Shown: one piece after another, positions 55,251 to 64,000 of the stretch
Layout of the letters: every line of letters begins with the position of its first letter
Numbering within the stretch: position 1 is the first letter of the stretch
From: Arenibacter echinorum
Lineage (GTDB): Bacteria; Bacteroidota; Bacteroidia; Flavobacteriales; Flavobacteriaceae
DNA length: 64,000 nucleotides
Direction of reading: 5' to 3'
NCBI RefSeq assembly: GCF_003259375.1
Contig: NZ_QLLN01000006.1
Coordinates: forward strand, 329,364 to 393,363
Notes under the pieces: model-generated
Told to the model about the DNA's origin: nothing
Database searches by the model: none
The model's input: the letters and a program-made list of their open reading frames with translations, nothing else
Position numbers and translations under genes: made by a program

Positions 55251-57635
55251 TTAGAACTGCCACCATTTTTTATGGGATTTGCCATATCCATATCCATAAG
55301 ATCCGCCATATCCCAAATTGGATACCTTTACATTGTTCACAACAAAGGATAATCCATTTAATTTTCCCTCCTTTTTTAATCTAACCGGGAAGTCCAGTAC
55401 TTTCTTCTCTGTAAACCCTGCTTTGGTTACATAGATAATGTGATCTGCATATTCTGTAATCAATAAAGTATCTGTAACTACCATCAAAGGCGCGGTATCT
55501 ACTACAACATAGTCATATTTCCCAGAAACCTCTTCCAATAATTCTTTCATTCGGCTGCTCATTAAAAGTTCTGCCGGGTTGGGTGGAATTTTTCCTGAGT
55601 ATATAACATCTATAGTATTGGTGTGTACCAACATGGAATGTGTAATTTCTTTAATATTCAAATCTTTATCGTACAAATATTCCGTTAATCCAGTATCTCT
55701 ATTTCTGGAGGACCCGCCCAATTCATCGATATTTTTATTTTTAAAGAAACTGTACAATTTTGGATTTCGAATATCTGCCCCAATTAATAGTACTTTTTTA
55801 TTGGTACTGGCAAAAATCATGGAAAGGTTAGAGGAAAGAAATGTTTTCCCTTCCCCTGGAACAGAAGAGGTAATATATATTAAGTTGCCCTTACCAGAGT
55901 CGCTTTTGGACTTTATCATGTAGTCTAAGTTGGTCCTAATAATCCTCAAGGATTCTGCCAAAATAGAACGATCATCCTTACCCACCAACTTTGCCTCCTT
56001 CTTACCCAGCTTAGGCAGTTCCCCCAATACAGGTATGTCTCTAATTAATCTCTCCAAACCGGTCTTACTATGCACTTTATTGTCCAGTAAGTCGTTGGCA
56101 TAGATTATTGAAAATGGTATAATTAATCCGAACAAAAAGAAAGATAAGTACACAATCTTACTATTGGGAGATACAGGCAATGGACTAACACTATAGGATT
56201 GATCAATTATTTTTGATTTTGGTTTGGCCGATGCGTAAGAAATCTGGGATTCCTCCCTTTTCTGAAGCAGATACAGGTAAAGAGATTCCGTAGTTTCCTG
56301 TTTTCTACCAATATCCCTTAACGCACGTTGATTTTTGGGTGCAGCATATAATCTAGAATTCACCTTGGACAACTGGCTACTTAAACTATTAACCTGAAGT
56401 CCCAAGTTATTCGTCATACTCCCCAAACTGGATTGCATACTTCGCTTTAGGCCCTCCAATTGCTGATCCAAATTTACAATAATTGGGTTCTTTTCATTGG
56501 AACTTTTTAACAATCGGTTTCTTTCCGATACCAATTCGTTGTATCTAGCCGTGGTATTGGCAATAGTAGGATCAGACAAACCTACATTGGAAGGTAGAAT
56601 TTCATAACCCTCCTGACTCTCTACCAAGTCCTTCATTGAAGAAGCAATGTCTAATTGTAATGCCGTATTTTGCAATTCTTGTTGGCTACTGGCACTTACC
56701 GTTAAATTAACACTGGCTTGTGATGCAATATCAGTAATACCTCTTCCCGCTTTATAATCTTCCTCACTTTGGTCTTGTATAGAAAGGCTGGAATAAATAT
56801 CCGTAATCCTGTCATCGATAAACTCAGAGGTTTTATCCGCTATGGCCTTCCTATCCGCAACGGCATTGTTATTATAAGTTTCTATAAGAGCATTTATAAT
56901 GTCATTGGCTTTTTGAGGTATTGGATCGTTCAAGGAAATGTTTAGGATATTGGAATACTCAGCGGCCGGCGAAACCATTACTTTTCTCTGGTATTGCTGT
57001 GCCACCATTACGACTGGGGTAACACTTACCTTATATTTCTTGTCTTCATAACTTGTAATATTAGCTACATTTGGTGTAATAACAATATCGCCCATAGGAG
57101 TACTAATGTTTTTTCCATAAGCATAGGGTTTTAACGGTATATCCTCATCCTCGGTGTACCCAAAAGTAGTTGCATTGGACAAGGTCAAATAAAAGCTAAA
57201 TTTAGCATTGTTCACTATCGAATCCTGTGCTATAAAATTAACTTTAAATGGAGGATTCCGATATATTTCCGAATCCAATATCTTCCCCAAGGAGGTAACC
57301 TTTACATTAAGGCCCAACTTCTTTACTACCTCAATTAAATTGGACCTAGAATTAATTAATTGTATTTCATCTTCCACCTTATTTGCACCACCTGGCATAA
57401 CGCCAAGATCCTGAAAAGTACTAAGTTCGGAGGTTGAATTTTTATCGTCCAAAATCTGAATTTTGGCCTCGGCCGCATACTCTGGAATGGAATATCTTAG
57501 TTTAACATAACCAATAGCCAAAGCTACTATTACAGAAAGAACAAACCATTTCCAATGTTTGGTATAATTTGTAATAATTTCCTTTAATCCAAGTTCAGAG
57601 GATAGATTTTGAGAGTTCAAACCCATTGTAATCAA
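55251..57635 (-). CDS. wzc: Wzc-type polysaccharide co-polymerase and tyrosine autokinase
   Basis: A 794-residue inner-membrane protein. N-terminal Wzz domain with the first transmembrane segment (WFVLSVIVALAIGYVKL), a periplasmic coiled coil, the GNVR motif region ending in a proline-rich VSPLPVSPNS and the second transmembrane segment (YLSFFLFGLIIPFSII). The BY-kinase domain has Walker A SVPGEGKTFLSSNL, Walker A' LLIGADIRNP and Walker B YVVVDTAP. The C-terminus carries a tyrosine cluster (GYGGSYGYGYGK). It controls capsule or EPS chain length; it is cleared of phosphate by the CpsB proteins next door. Confidence 0.95.
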   Translation of the reverse strand: MITMGLNSQNLSSELGLKEIITNYTKHWKWFVLSVIVALAIGYVKLRYSIPEYAAEAKIQILDDKNSTSELSTFQDLGVMPGGANKVEDEIQLINSRSNLIEVVKKLGLNVKVTSLGKILDSEIYRNPPFKVNFIAQDSIVNNAKFSFYLTLSNATTFGYTEDEDIPLKPYAYGKNISTPMGDIVITPNVANITSYEDKKYKVSVTPVVMVAQQYQRKVMVSPAAEYSNILNISLNDPIPQKANDIINALIETYNNNAVADRKAIADKTSEFIDDRITDIYSSLSIQDQSEEDYKAGRGITDIASQASVNLTVSASSQQELQNTALQLDIASSMKDLVESQEGYEILPSNVGLSDPTIANTTARYNELVSERNRLLKSSNEKNPIIVNLDQQLEGLKRSMQSSLGSMTNNLGLQVNSLSSQLSKVNSRLYAAPKNQRALRDIGRKQETTESLYLYLLQKREESQISYASAKPKSKIIDQSYSVSPLPVSPNSKIVYLSFFLFGLIIPFSIIYANDLLDNKVHSKTGLERLIRDIPVLGELPKLGKKEAKLVGKDDRSILAESLRIIRTNLDYMIKSKSDSGKGNLIYITSSVPGEGKTFLSSNLSMIFASTNKKVLLIGADIRNPKLYSFFKNKNIDELGGSSRNRDTGLTEYLYDKDLNIKEITHSMLVHTNTIDVIYSGKIPPNPAELLMSSRMKELLEEVSGKYDYVVVDTAPLMVVTDTLLITEYADHIIYVTKAGFTEKKVLDFPVRLKKEGKLNGLSFVVNNVKVSNLGYGGSYGYGYGKSHKKWWQF

Positions 57636-57649
57636 TAATTTTATTGTAT

Positions 57650-58429
57650 TTAATTTCTGGTAATCAACACTACGGTGGTAGTAATTATAATTGAAGCGAT
57701 GGATAGTGCTATAGATGACCTACTATCAAGAGTTGCGGAGGCAATAAGTGATTTGTTGGGCTCAACATACACTACATCGTTTTGAGTTAGGTAATATACG
57801 GGCGAGTTTAAAACTTCTTTTTTGGTGAGATCTATACGGGTATACACTTTGGTTCCGTTAAAATCACGGATAACCATAACATTTTCGCGCATCCCCTTTA
57901 TGTTAAGGTCCCCTGCCAATCCCAAGGCTTCCAATACCGTAATTTGCTCTCCATTTACTGGATATGTACCTGGCCTGTTAACGGCACCCAAAACAGTAAC
58001 GGTGAAATTTTTTAAACGAATATTAATTATGGGATCTTTTAAATAATCCTTTAATCGCTCGGTTAACAAGGTTTTGGCCTCCCCAGGAGAAAGTCCCAAT
58101 AATTTTACTTTGCCCAAAACCGGAAAATCTATTTCACCATTTTTATCAATGATATAATCCAACTCTTCAGGTCTCATTCCTCCCTCCACATAACCTTTCA
58201 TAATATTGAAAGGTACACTGGCCTGTGGGTCTAAGGTAGAAACATTAATACTGATTACATCATCAATCTTAAACCGGTTTAAATTGGAATTATCGCTGAC
58301 TATGGTCTCAAAAGCACTGGCATTCTGAAAATATACCACATCTTTTTTAGACCCACAGGAGGATATTAATACTGTAGATACAACTAAGGCAAAAACTCTT
58401 AAGCCCATAATTTTCGTGTTTTTAAACAT
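57650..58429 (-). CDS. wza: Wza-type polysaccharide export lipoprotein
   Basis: A 259-residue lipoprotein with lipobox (STVLISSCGS). Poly_export domain: DDVISINVSTLDPQASVPFN, DYIIDKNGEIDFPVLGKV; then a SLBB domain (VTVLGAVNRPGTYPVNGEQITVLEALGLAGDLN). A hydrophobic C-terminal segment follows (LSIASIIITTTVVLI), which in other Wza-like proteins spans the outer membrane. 14 bases upstream of wzc. Exports the polymer. Confidence 0.93.
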   Translation of the reverse strand: MFKNTKIMGLRVFALVVSTVLISSCGSKKDVVYFQNASAFETIVSDNSNLNRFKIDDVISINVSTLDPQASVPFNIMKGYVEGGMRPEELDYIIDKNGEIDFPVLGKVKLLGLSPGEAKTLLTERLKDYLKDPIINIRLKNFTVTVLGAVNRPGTYPVNGEQITVLEALGLAGDLNIKGMRENVMVIRDFNGTKVYTRIDLTKKEVLNSPVYYLTQNDVVYVEPNKSLIASATLDSRSSIALSIASIIITTTVVLITRN

Positions 58430-58465
58430 AATTTAGCGGATTTCTAATACAAGTATAATGAAAAT

Positions 58466-60420
58466 TTAGGACTGTAAAATTTTCTTTGTAAGGATTGTAT
58501 GGGCTGCAACCTCAGCTTCCTCAACGGGTTTGGATTCTTTTTTATCCAGTTTACAAAGTTCTGAATTATTTGAAACATATTCAGGTACAATCTCTTTCAT
58601 CAACTTCACCGTGTTCTCATTAAAAAACATGTTAGAAACACATAATTCATTGATTTTGGATTTGGTCTCCTCATAAAACAGTTCCCTGGACTTACTGATC
58701 ATTATTTTCTTATGATATGTAGGCATCGTATCTTCCCCATTGGCCAGAAGTTCCTCATATAATTTTTCCCCAGGTCTAAGTCCCGTAATTTTGATATCGA
58801 TATCTTCAGGATACTTGAGCCCAGATAATTTGATCATATTTTTCGCAAGGTCAAAAATCTTTACAGAATCACCCATATCAAATATAAATATTTCACCCCC
58901 TTGACCCATTCCTCCTGCTTCCAAAACCAACTGCGCAGCCTCAGGTATGGTCATAAAATACCGAGTAATTTCCTTATGGGTAACCGTTAATGGGCCACCT
59001 TTCTCTATTTGTTTTTTAAACAGAGGAATTACGGAACCATTGGACCCCAAAACATTACCAAATCTTGTGGTAATAAACTTCGTCTTCTTGTATTGTTCGG
59101 CACAGCTAATGTACATTTCTGCTATCCTCTTAGTGGCTCCCATTACATTGGTTGGATTAACCGCTTTATCTGTGGAAACAAAAATAAATTTATCCACATT
59201 ATTGTCCAATGAAAGGTCCACGATAACTTTAGTACCTGCCACATTAATTTTAATGGCCTCATAGGAATTATACTCCATAAGCGGCACATGTTTATAGGCT
59301 GCCGCATGGAACACCATATTGGGCTTATATTCCTGAAAGATAGAAGACATTCTGTTTTTATCCCGTATATCCCCTACTATTGGAATGAAATTATGGAACC
59401 CGTTCTGCTTTAATTCCTGCTGCAAGTCGTACAAAGCAGATTCGGCCTGATCAATAACAATTAAAGATTTGTATTCGCAATTGGCAATCTGCCTTACCAG
59501 TTCACTACCAATTGAACCTGCACCACCAGTAACAACGATCACCTTATCCTTAAGTTCATTGGCTATTCTCTTATTCTTGATATTTATAGGTACTCTATCC
59601 AAAAGGTCTTCGATCTGTACCTGCTTGATCTGGGATATTTTTAGCTCACCATTGATCCAATCTTCAATAGGAGGTACAATTTTTACTTGCACCGGGAAAT
59701 CCACTAATTCTTCTACCAATTGTCTCAGCTTATTGTGATCTATATTCTGTATAGAAAAATAATCTCGGATATATCATTGCTTTTTATAAAATAGTCTGTA
59801 AGTACCTCTGGACCATATACTCGTACCCCATTGATATTTTTACCAACTTTTTCATAATCCTTATCAATATAACCCACTACTTTGGAAATACTACCACTGT
59901 GGCCCGTCAAGGCATTTTGGGTTAGGATACCAGATTCCCCGGCGCCGTAAATAATAACATTTTTAGTGATTTTAAACTGCTTCACAAAGTTGTAATAAGC
60001 CGTCTTAAATACATATCGAGATATTGTTAATGCTATAAAATTTAATAGACTATGTATAATTATAATAGATAAGGGTACAGTAAAACCCTCCATATAGTCC
60101 ATCTCCCGATTAAGGATAACCATAAAAATAGTTATGATACTGGACAAACAAATGGCATTAAAGATATTGTAAACGTCCCGAACCCCAGTATGCCGCACTA
60201 CCCCTTTATAAGAACCGGTTATTAAAAAAGATATTGCACCAATTGCTATAATGATAGGCAGCTGCAATAGCAATTTATCACTATCAAAGTTAAGAGTGAG
60301 ATTAAAACGGATAAGATAGGAAAACACAAAGGTTATGGACACCAACATTAAATCGATCACCAATACGATCCATTTGGAAGTATATTTTTGTGCCCTATTG
60401 GTTAAGTAGTGTTGTATCAT
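58466..60420 (-). pseudogene. PglF/CapD/WbpM-type UDP-sugar 4,6-dehydratase with frameshift
   Basis: Two adjacent frames make one protein of about 651 residues. The first (59740-60420) has four transmembrane segments and a Rossmann-like part (VIIYGAGESGIL). The second (58466-59719) has GGAGSIGSEL, FVSTDKAVNPTNVMGATK and RPGEKLYEELL, the catalytic dehydratase domain. They are offset by one base: adding one T to the five-T run (plus strand A5 at 59755-59759) restores EIIFSIQNIDHNKLRQLVEE, bridging both parts. It may be phase variation by slippage, a true mutation, or a sequencing error. The enzyme would make a UDP-4-keto-6-deoxy sugar for the EPS. Confidence 0.88.
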
Positions 60421-61550
60421 TTGGTCATTGTTATTTTAATTACTTCTATTACTCGGTCCAAATCGCCTATTTGCAGATTGGAACCACTGGGAAGACATAA
60501 ACCTCTGTCAAACAAATCTTCAGAAGTGCCATCAACATAATTATCACAATTTTCAAATATAGGCTGTAAGTGCATTGGCTTCCATAAAGGTCGGGATTCT
60601 ATATCAACTTCCTGCAGCGCTAGGCGTATTTTTTCACGAATTTGTACAGATGGTGTCAAAATACAGGTAAGCCACCTATTGGAATACATTTCTGGCATTT
60701 CTTCCAAAAATTCAATTTCTGAAATATGCCCCAATTTTAGTTTATAATATTCAAAATTAGATCTTCTGGCTGCCACTCGGTCGTCCAGAACTTCCATTTG
60801 TCCTCTTCCAATTCCAGCTAGCACATTGCTCATTCTATAATTATAACCAACTTCTGAGTGCTCGTAATGTGGGGCATTATCCCTAGCTTGAGTGGCCAGA
60901 AAGACGGCTTTTTCCTTGTATTCCTTATTCTTTGTAACCAAGGCTCCACCCCCAGAAGTGGTGATTATTTTATTTCCATTAAAAGACAATACACCAATAT
61001 CTCCGAAGCTGCCACATTTCACACCTCCATAGGTACTCCCCAAGGCTTCTGCACTATCTTCCAACACAGGGATACCATATTGTTCACCAATAGCCTTTAC
61101 CTCATTAACCTTATAGGGCATTCCATAAAGATGGACCGCAATAATGGCCTTTGGTTTTTTACCTTTTGAAATCCTGTCCTCTATAGCTTTTTTCAGCAAA
61201 ACAGGTGAAATATTCCAAGTGTCCTTCTCACTATCCACAAATATTGGTTTGGCTCCCAAATAACAAATTGGATTGGCTGAAGCGGAAAAAGTAAAACTTT
61301 GACAAATTACCTCATCACCTCTAGACACCCCAAGCAATACCAAACCTAAGTGGATGGACGCTGTGCCTGAACTTAAAGCTGCAACATTTACCTCGTTATC
61401 CAAATAGTTTTCAATGCTAGCTTCGAACCCATTTACATTGGGTCCCAAAGGCGCTACCCAATTGGTATCAAAAGCCTCGTTCACATAATGCTGTTCCATT
61501 TGCCCAATATGAGGAGAGGAAAGCCAAATTTTCGAAGTAGTAATGGTCAT
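60417..61550 (-). CDS. DegT/DnrJ/EryC1/StrS-family sugar aminotransferase
   Basis: A 377-residue PLP aminotransferase. Signs: the start KIWLSSPHIGQMEQHYVNEAF, EVICQSFTFSASANPI, the cofactor Asp in VLEDSAEALGS and the PLP-binding Lys in VLSFNGNKIITTSGGG. It overlaps the dehydratase gene by 4 bases (start 60420 within ATGA), so it is coupled to it. It probably aminates the 4-keto sugar made by the dehydratase (PglE-like). The likely product is an amino-deoxy sugar nucleotide for the cluster's polymer. Confidence 0.93.
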   Translation of the reverse strand: MTITTSKIWLSSPHIGQMEQHYVNEAFDTNWVAPLGPNVNGFEASIENYLDNEVNVAALSSGTASIHLGLVLLGVSRGDEVICQSFTFSASANPICYLGAKPIFVDSEKDTWNISPVLLKKAIEDRISKGKKPKAIIAVHLYGMPYKVNEVKAIGEQYGIPVLEDSAEALGSTYGGVKCGSFGDIGVLSFNGNKIITTSGGGALVTKNKEYKEKAVFLATQARDNAPHYEHSEVGYNYRMSNVLAGIGRGQMEVLDDRVAARRSNFEYYKLKLGHISEIEFLEEMPEMYSNRWLTCILTPSVQIREKIRLALQEVDIESRPLWKPMHLQPIFENCDNYVDGTSEDLFDRGLCLPSGSNLQIGDLDRVIEVIKITMTK

Positions 61551-62050
61551 TAAAATTTAGGGTTTATTTAAATCTCTTCAGCAAAAATAAATATACTTTT
61601 TGGTAATAAATCATTATAGCTTTTAATTTCGTTTAAGAATAAAAAATATCGTTTAACTACCCTAAAAACAAAATTCAACCCAAATATCAACCCTTCATCC
61701 ACTGTCACTTTTAATAAGCTACAACATTTGTCTGACCTTTAAACTTTAGATTTCAGAAACTGCATTGGTACTATCCCACTATTTTCTAAACCAAAATTTT
61801 TTGAGAACTACTTATGTCAATCCAATTGGCTTTACTAAAGGCCGGCTGGTTCAAATTAATTGGTATCATATCATAATAACTCCCGCACCAATCCTATTTT
61901 TTCTTGTTACGTTTAAAAAATAAGACACTAAATCATTAATTAAATCGGATTAACCTGTCATATCCGTATTGATGAATAATTTAAATACTTACACTTCCTG
62001 TGTTTGTAAAAAAATTGGCCAATTAATACCTAAGCACAAAAGTTCAATAA

Positions 62051-62082
62051 AAATACAGAAATACAGAAATACAGAAATACAG
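62051..62082. repeat. Four tandem copies of AAATACAG
   Basis: AAATACAG is repeated exactly four times (62051-62058, 62059-62066, 62067-62074 and 62075-62082). Short tandem repeats of this kind in upstream regions can change copy number by slippage. Confidence 0.92.
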
Positions 62083-62192
62083 ATCGCAACCACTACATCA
62101 TAATAAGTTTTAAACTGGTAGGACAATTTGAACGGAAACCTTCTAAAAAATATTGACTAGGTGTTAGAAATATTAAAATATCTTAAAGAAAA

Positions 62193-62289
62193 GTGCATTT
62201 CATCGAAAATATCACTTTCAAAAATCCAAACTACGAAAAGCAAACGTAACACCATCATTGCAACAGAATTGTGCATTTCATCGAAAATA
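62193..62289. repeat. 19-bp direct repeat upstream of the lyase-like gene
   Basis: GTGCATTTCATCGAAAATA occurs at 62193-62211 and 62271-62289 (offset 78 bases). It reads on the plus strand toward the lyase-like gene. Both copies lie upstream of the possible promoter, the second one just in front of the -33-like TTTG. Could be a regulator binding site. Confidence 0.85.
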
Positions 62290-62297
62290 GTAGGTCT

Positions 62298-62331
62298 TTT
62301 GCCGATGATGTGGTAAAAATAAATAATATTG
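62298..62331 (+). promoter_or_regulatory. Possible promoter for the lyase-like gene
   Basis: TTTG at 62298-62301 and TAATATTG at 62324-62331 (one mismatch from TAnnTTTG), spaced by 22 bases, about 42 bases before the ATG at 62373. Confidence 0.38.
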
Positions 62332-62372
62332 CACAACCCAAGCATGTAACAATTAAATTAATGTCCTAACTT

Positions 62373-64000
62373 ATGAAATTTCACCCCACGAAACTCTTAA
62401 AAGTGACCCTAGTATGTTCTGCCCTAATCTTAAGTTCTTCCTGTAATAAGGATTCCGATCTATTGGCAGAATATGTAATAGAAAACCCACAATCTTTTTT
62501 GGTAAATGATGTGGTTGTTACACTGGCCAACAATCCAATTGTTATTTCTCCTTTAAGTAATGATACTTTTGAAAAACCTGAAAAAGTGGCCATTACCGAG
62601 GTAACTCCTCCTAAAATGGGTACAGCGGTCGTTAATGAAGATAATACCATAACCTACACTCCCGATACCGACAAAACAGGCAGCGATGAGTTCGATTATT
62701 CCGCTTCTGTTACCAATCCAGACAATACTATTACAACAGAAACCGGATCGGTTACCGTAACTGTGACCAACAAAACCCCTACTACGGAAGAACCTGTGGA
62801 GATGGGAGTATTAAAGGCATTCCCGGGAGCCGAAGGATTTGGAAAGAACACAACTGGCGGAAGGGGCGGCAAAGTCCTGTTCGTCACTAATTTGAAGGAT
62901 AGCGGTTCAGGGAGTTTAAGGGCTGCATTGGAAGCTAATGGAACCAGAACAGTAGTTTTTAGGGTTGGGGGTACCATATCATTAACGGATCCTATATATA
63001 TAAAGCATGGCAATTTGACAATTGCAGGGGAAACCGCCCCAGGTGGAGGTATATTGATAAGGGGCGGGATGATACAGGTCGAAGATAGCAACGTAATAAT
63101 AAGATATATTAGGTTTAGATTAGGGGCATCTACGGTAAGCGGTGACGATGTTTTTTCAATTACATCATGGAACGGAACGCTTGAAAATGTAATAATTGAT
63201 CATTGCTCGTTATCTTGGGGTGATGATGAGAATTTTAATATGCGTGCTGGTTCTGGTGCTGCTGTAAGTAATGTAACAGTCCAAAATTCTATTATTTCGG
63301 AATGTGGTTATGGGATTCTATTGTATAAAAATATCCGTAATGTTTCATTTTATCAAAATCTTTTTGCCCATAATACAGAAAGGTCAATAAGGGCAAATTA
63401 TGGAGAAGAAGGAGTATTCAAGTTTGAAATGGTGAACAACCTTATATATGGATTTGGGTTAGCTGCCACCAATCCATCCAACGGACAAAAATATACGATT
63501 CTAAATAATAAATACAAATATTCAAATGATATAGGAAGTAGTGCTTCCGACATGATAGGGGCAAGTGAAGCTGACCCAGGTGTACCCGATAGCTGGACTT
63601 ATGCCTACATATCTGGTAATATCATACCATCAGGGGCGAATCTTAACAAAAGTAGGGTCGACGCATATATAGAGACTACTCCCTTTGCCACTTCTGGACT
63701 TACTGCAATTGCCAAACCTGCCAGTTCGGTAGAAACCAATATACTTTCTCACGTAGGCGCTAGTTTGCCCACAAAGGACGCGGTGGACCTAAGGATTATA
63801 GACAATTACAAAAACAGTAAAGGAACTCTTACTTCATCAGGATCGTACCCTAATATAGCTGGGGGTACAGCCTATACGGATACCGATGAGGATGGCATGG
63901 ACGATAACTGGGAACTTGGGAACAACCTCGACCCAAAGGACAGCAGCGATGGCCAAAAAGACAGGAATGGAGATGGCTATACCAATCTAGAAGAGTTTTT
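62373..64000 (+). CDS. Exported pectate-lyase-like right-handed beta-helix lipoprotein (3' end outside window)
   Basis: The frame is open from ATG 62373 to the window end (about 542 residues visible). N-terminus: signal peptide with a lipobox (LSSSCN). Residues ~45-130: a bacterial Ig-like domain (VISPLSNDTFEKPEKVAITE, TYTPDTDKTGSDEFDYSASV). Then a pectate-lyase (PL1-like) beta helix: FPGAEGFGKNTTGGRGGKV, GSLRAALEANGTRTVVFRVGG, ENVIIDHCSLSWGDDENFN. Near the right edge the Asp-rich segment DTDEDGMDDNWELGN looks like a calcium-binding thrombospondin type 3 repeat. A surface polysaccharide lyase, perhaps of the pectin or related uronic-acid group, is likely; the exact substrate is not known. Confidence 0.87.
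   Translation, partial: MKFHPTKLLKVTLVCSALILSSSCNKDSDLLAEYVIENPQSFLVNDVVVTLANNPIVISPLSNDTFEKPEKVAITEVTPPKMGTAVVNEDNTITYTPDTDKTGSDEFDYSASVTNPDNTITTETGSVTVTVTNKTPTTEEPVEMGVLKAFPGAEGFGKNTTGGRGGKVLFVTNLKDSGSGSLRAALEANGTRTVVFRVGGTISLTDPIYIKHGNLTIAGETAPGGGILIRGGMIQVEDSNVIIRYIRFRLGASTVSGDDVFSITSWNGTLENVIIDHCSLSWGDDENFNMRAGSGAAVSNVTVQNSIISECGYGILLYKNIRNVSFYQNLFAHNTERSIRANYGEEGVFKFEMVNNLIYGFGLAATNPSNGQKYTILNNKYKYSNDIGSSASDMIGASEADPGVPDSWTYAYISGNIIPSGANLNKSRVDAYIETTPFATSGLTAIAKPASSVETNILSHVGASLPTKDAVDLRIIDNYKNSKGTLTSSGSYPNIAGGTAYTDTDEDGMDDNWELGNNLDPKDSSDGQKDRNGDGYTNLEEF

Larger units (their letters stand above)
61551..62372. other. 822-base AT-rich spacer before the lyase-like gene
   Basis: It holds four tandem copies of an 8-base unit, two copies of a 19-base direct repeat and a possible promoter before the lyase-like gene, each listed separately. 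Promoters for the divergent EPS genes should also be here: TATTTTTG reads on the minus strand at 61582-61589, without a convincing -33 partner. No gene was found. Confidence 0.55.

Noticed and set aside
59740..60420. Calling the 226-residue N-terminal part a separate complete gene
   Set aside because: Adding one base joins it exactly to the following frame, and the combined protein has the normal PglF/CapD length.
62696..63091. 131-codon minus-strand frame within the pectate-lyase-like gene
   Set aside because: The plus-strand protein is coherent over the region; this frame is Val/Pro-rich antisense.
1..64000. CRISPR arrays, tRNA/rRNA genes and insertion sequences
   Set aside because: No direct-repeat arrays with regular spacers, no cloverleaf-like segments and no transposase motifs were noticed by eye; a tRNAscan or IS search would settle it.

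Overview
The window reads as chromosomal DNA of a marine Flavobacteriaceae bacterium (Bacteroidota), perhaps close to Arenibacter, Zobellia or Maribacter. The evidence is gldF and gldG gliding genes, two SusC/SusD pairs each with a divergent ECF sigma factor and FecR anti-sigma factor, S1 sulfatases, AT-rich spacers with few Shine-Dalgarno sequences, and TAnnTTTG-type promoters. No rRNA, tRNA, insertion sequence or CRISPR array was seen.

Layout. Bases 1-12,150 are mostly housekeeping: a truncated DEDDh exonuclease, purC and phoH on the minus strand, then SAM hydrolase, ABM protein, gldF, gldG, dnaN, and later mnmE. The zinc metallopeptidase at 10,501-11,400 is interrupted by an in-frame TAG. 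Bases 12,158-14,413 encode a DUF5916 outer-membrane protein.

Bases 14,993-31,583 form the most unusual region: ECF sigma/FecR, SusC and SusD, two SelA-like PLP enzymes alternating with two amidohydrolases, then RidA, an RraA-fold protein, an NTF2-like lipoprotein and a BASS-family transporter. Every soluble enzyme carries an export signal; the two PLP enzymes and RidA carry Tat-like twin-arginine leaders. My model is a periplasmic pathway for an N-acylated amino compound: uptake, deacylation, beta-elimination of ammonia, imine hydrolysis by RidA, possible aldol cleavage by the RraA-fold protein, and import of the acid by the BASS carrier.

Bases 31,631-33,277 hold a Fic-family C-terminal remnant and two small envelope genes. 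Bases 33,906-45,656 are a second SusCD locus with three sulfatases, presumably for a sulfated polysaccharide. Bases 45,974-48,669 encode a Tat-exported molybdenum hydroxylase pair. Bases 48,869-53,225 hold mixed genes (unknown protein, PhnA-domain protein, MFS transporter, GNAT, PurD-like ATP-grasp).

Bases 53,638-61,550 are an exopolysaccharide/capsule cluster: two tandem CpsB/YwqE phosphatases facing Wzc, Wza, a PglF/CapD-type dehydratase broken by a one-base frameshift, and a DegT aminotransferase. After an AT-rich spacer with an 8-bp tandem repeat and a 19-bp direct repeat, a secreted pectate-lyase-like lipoprotein runs off the right edge.
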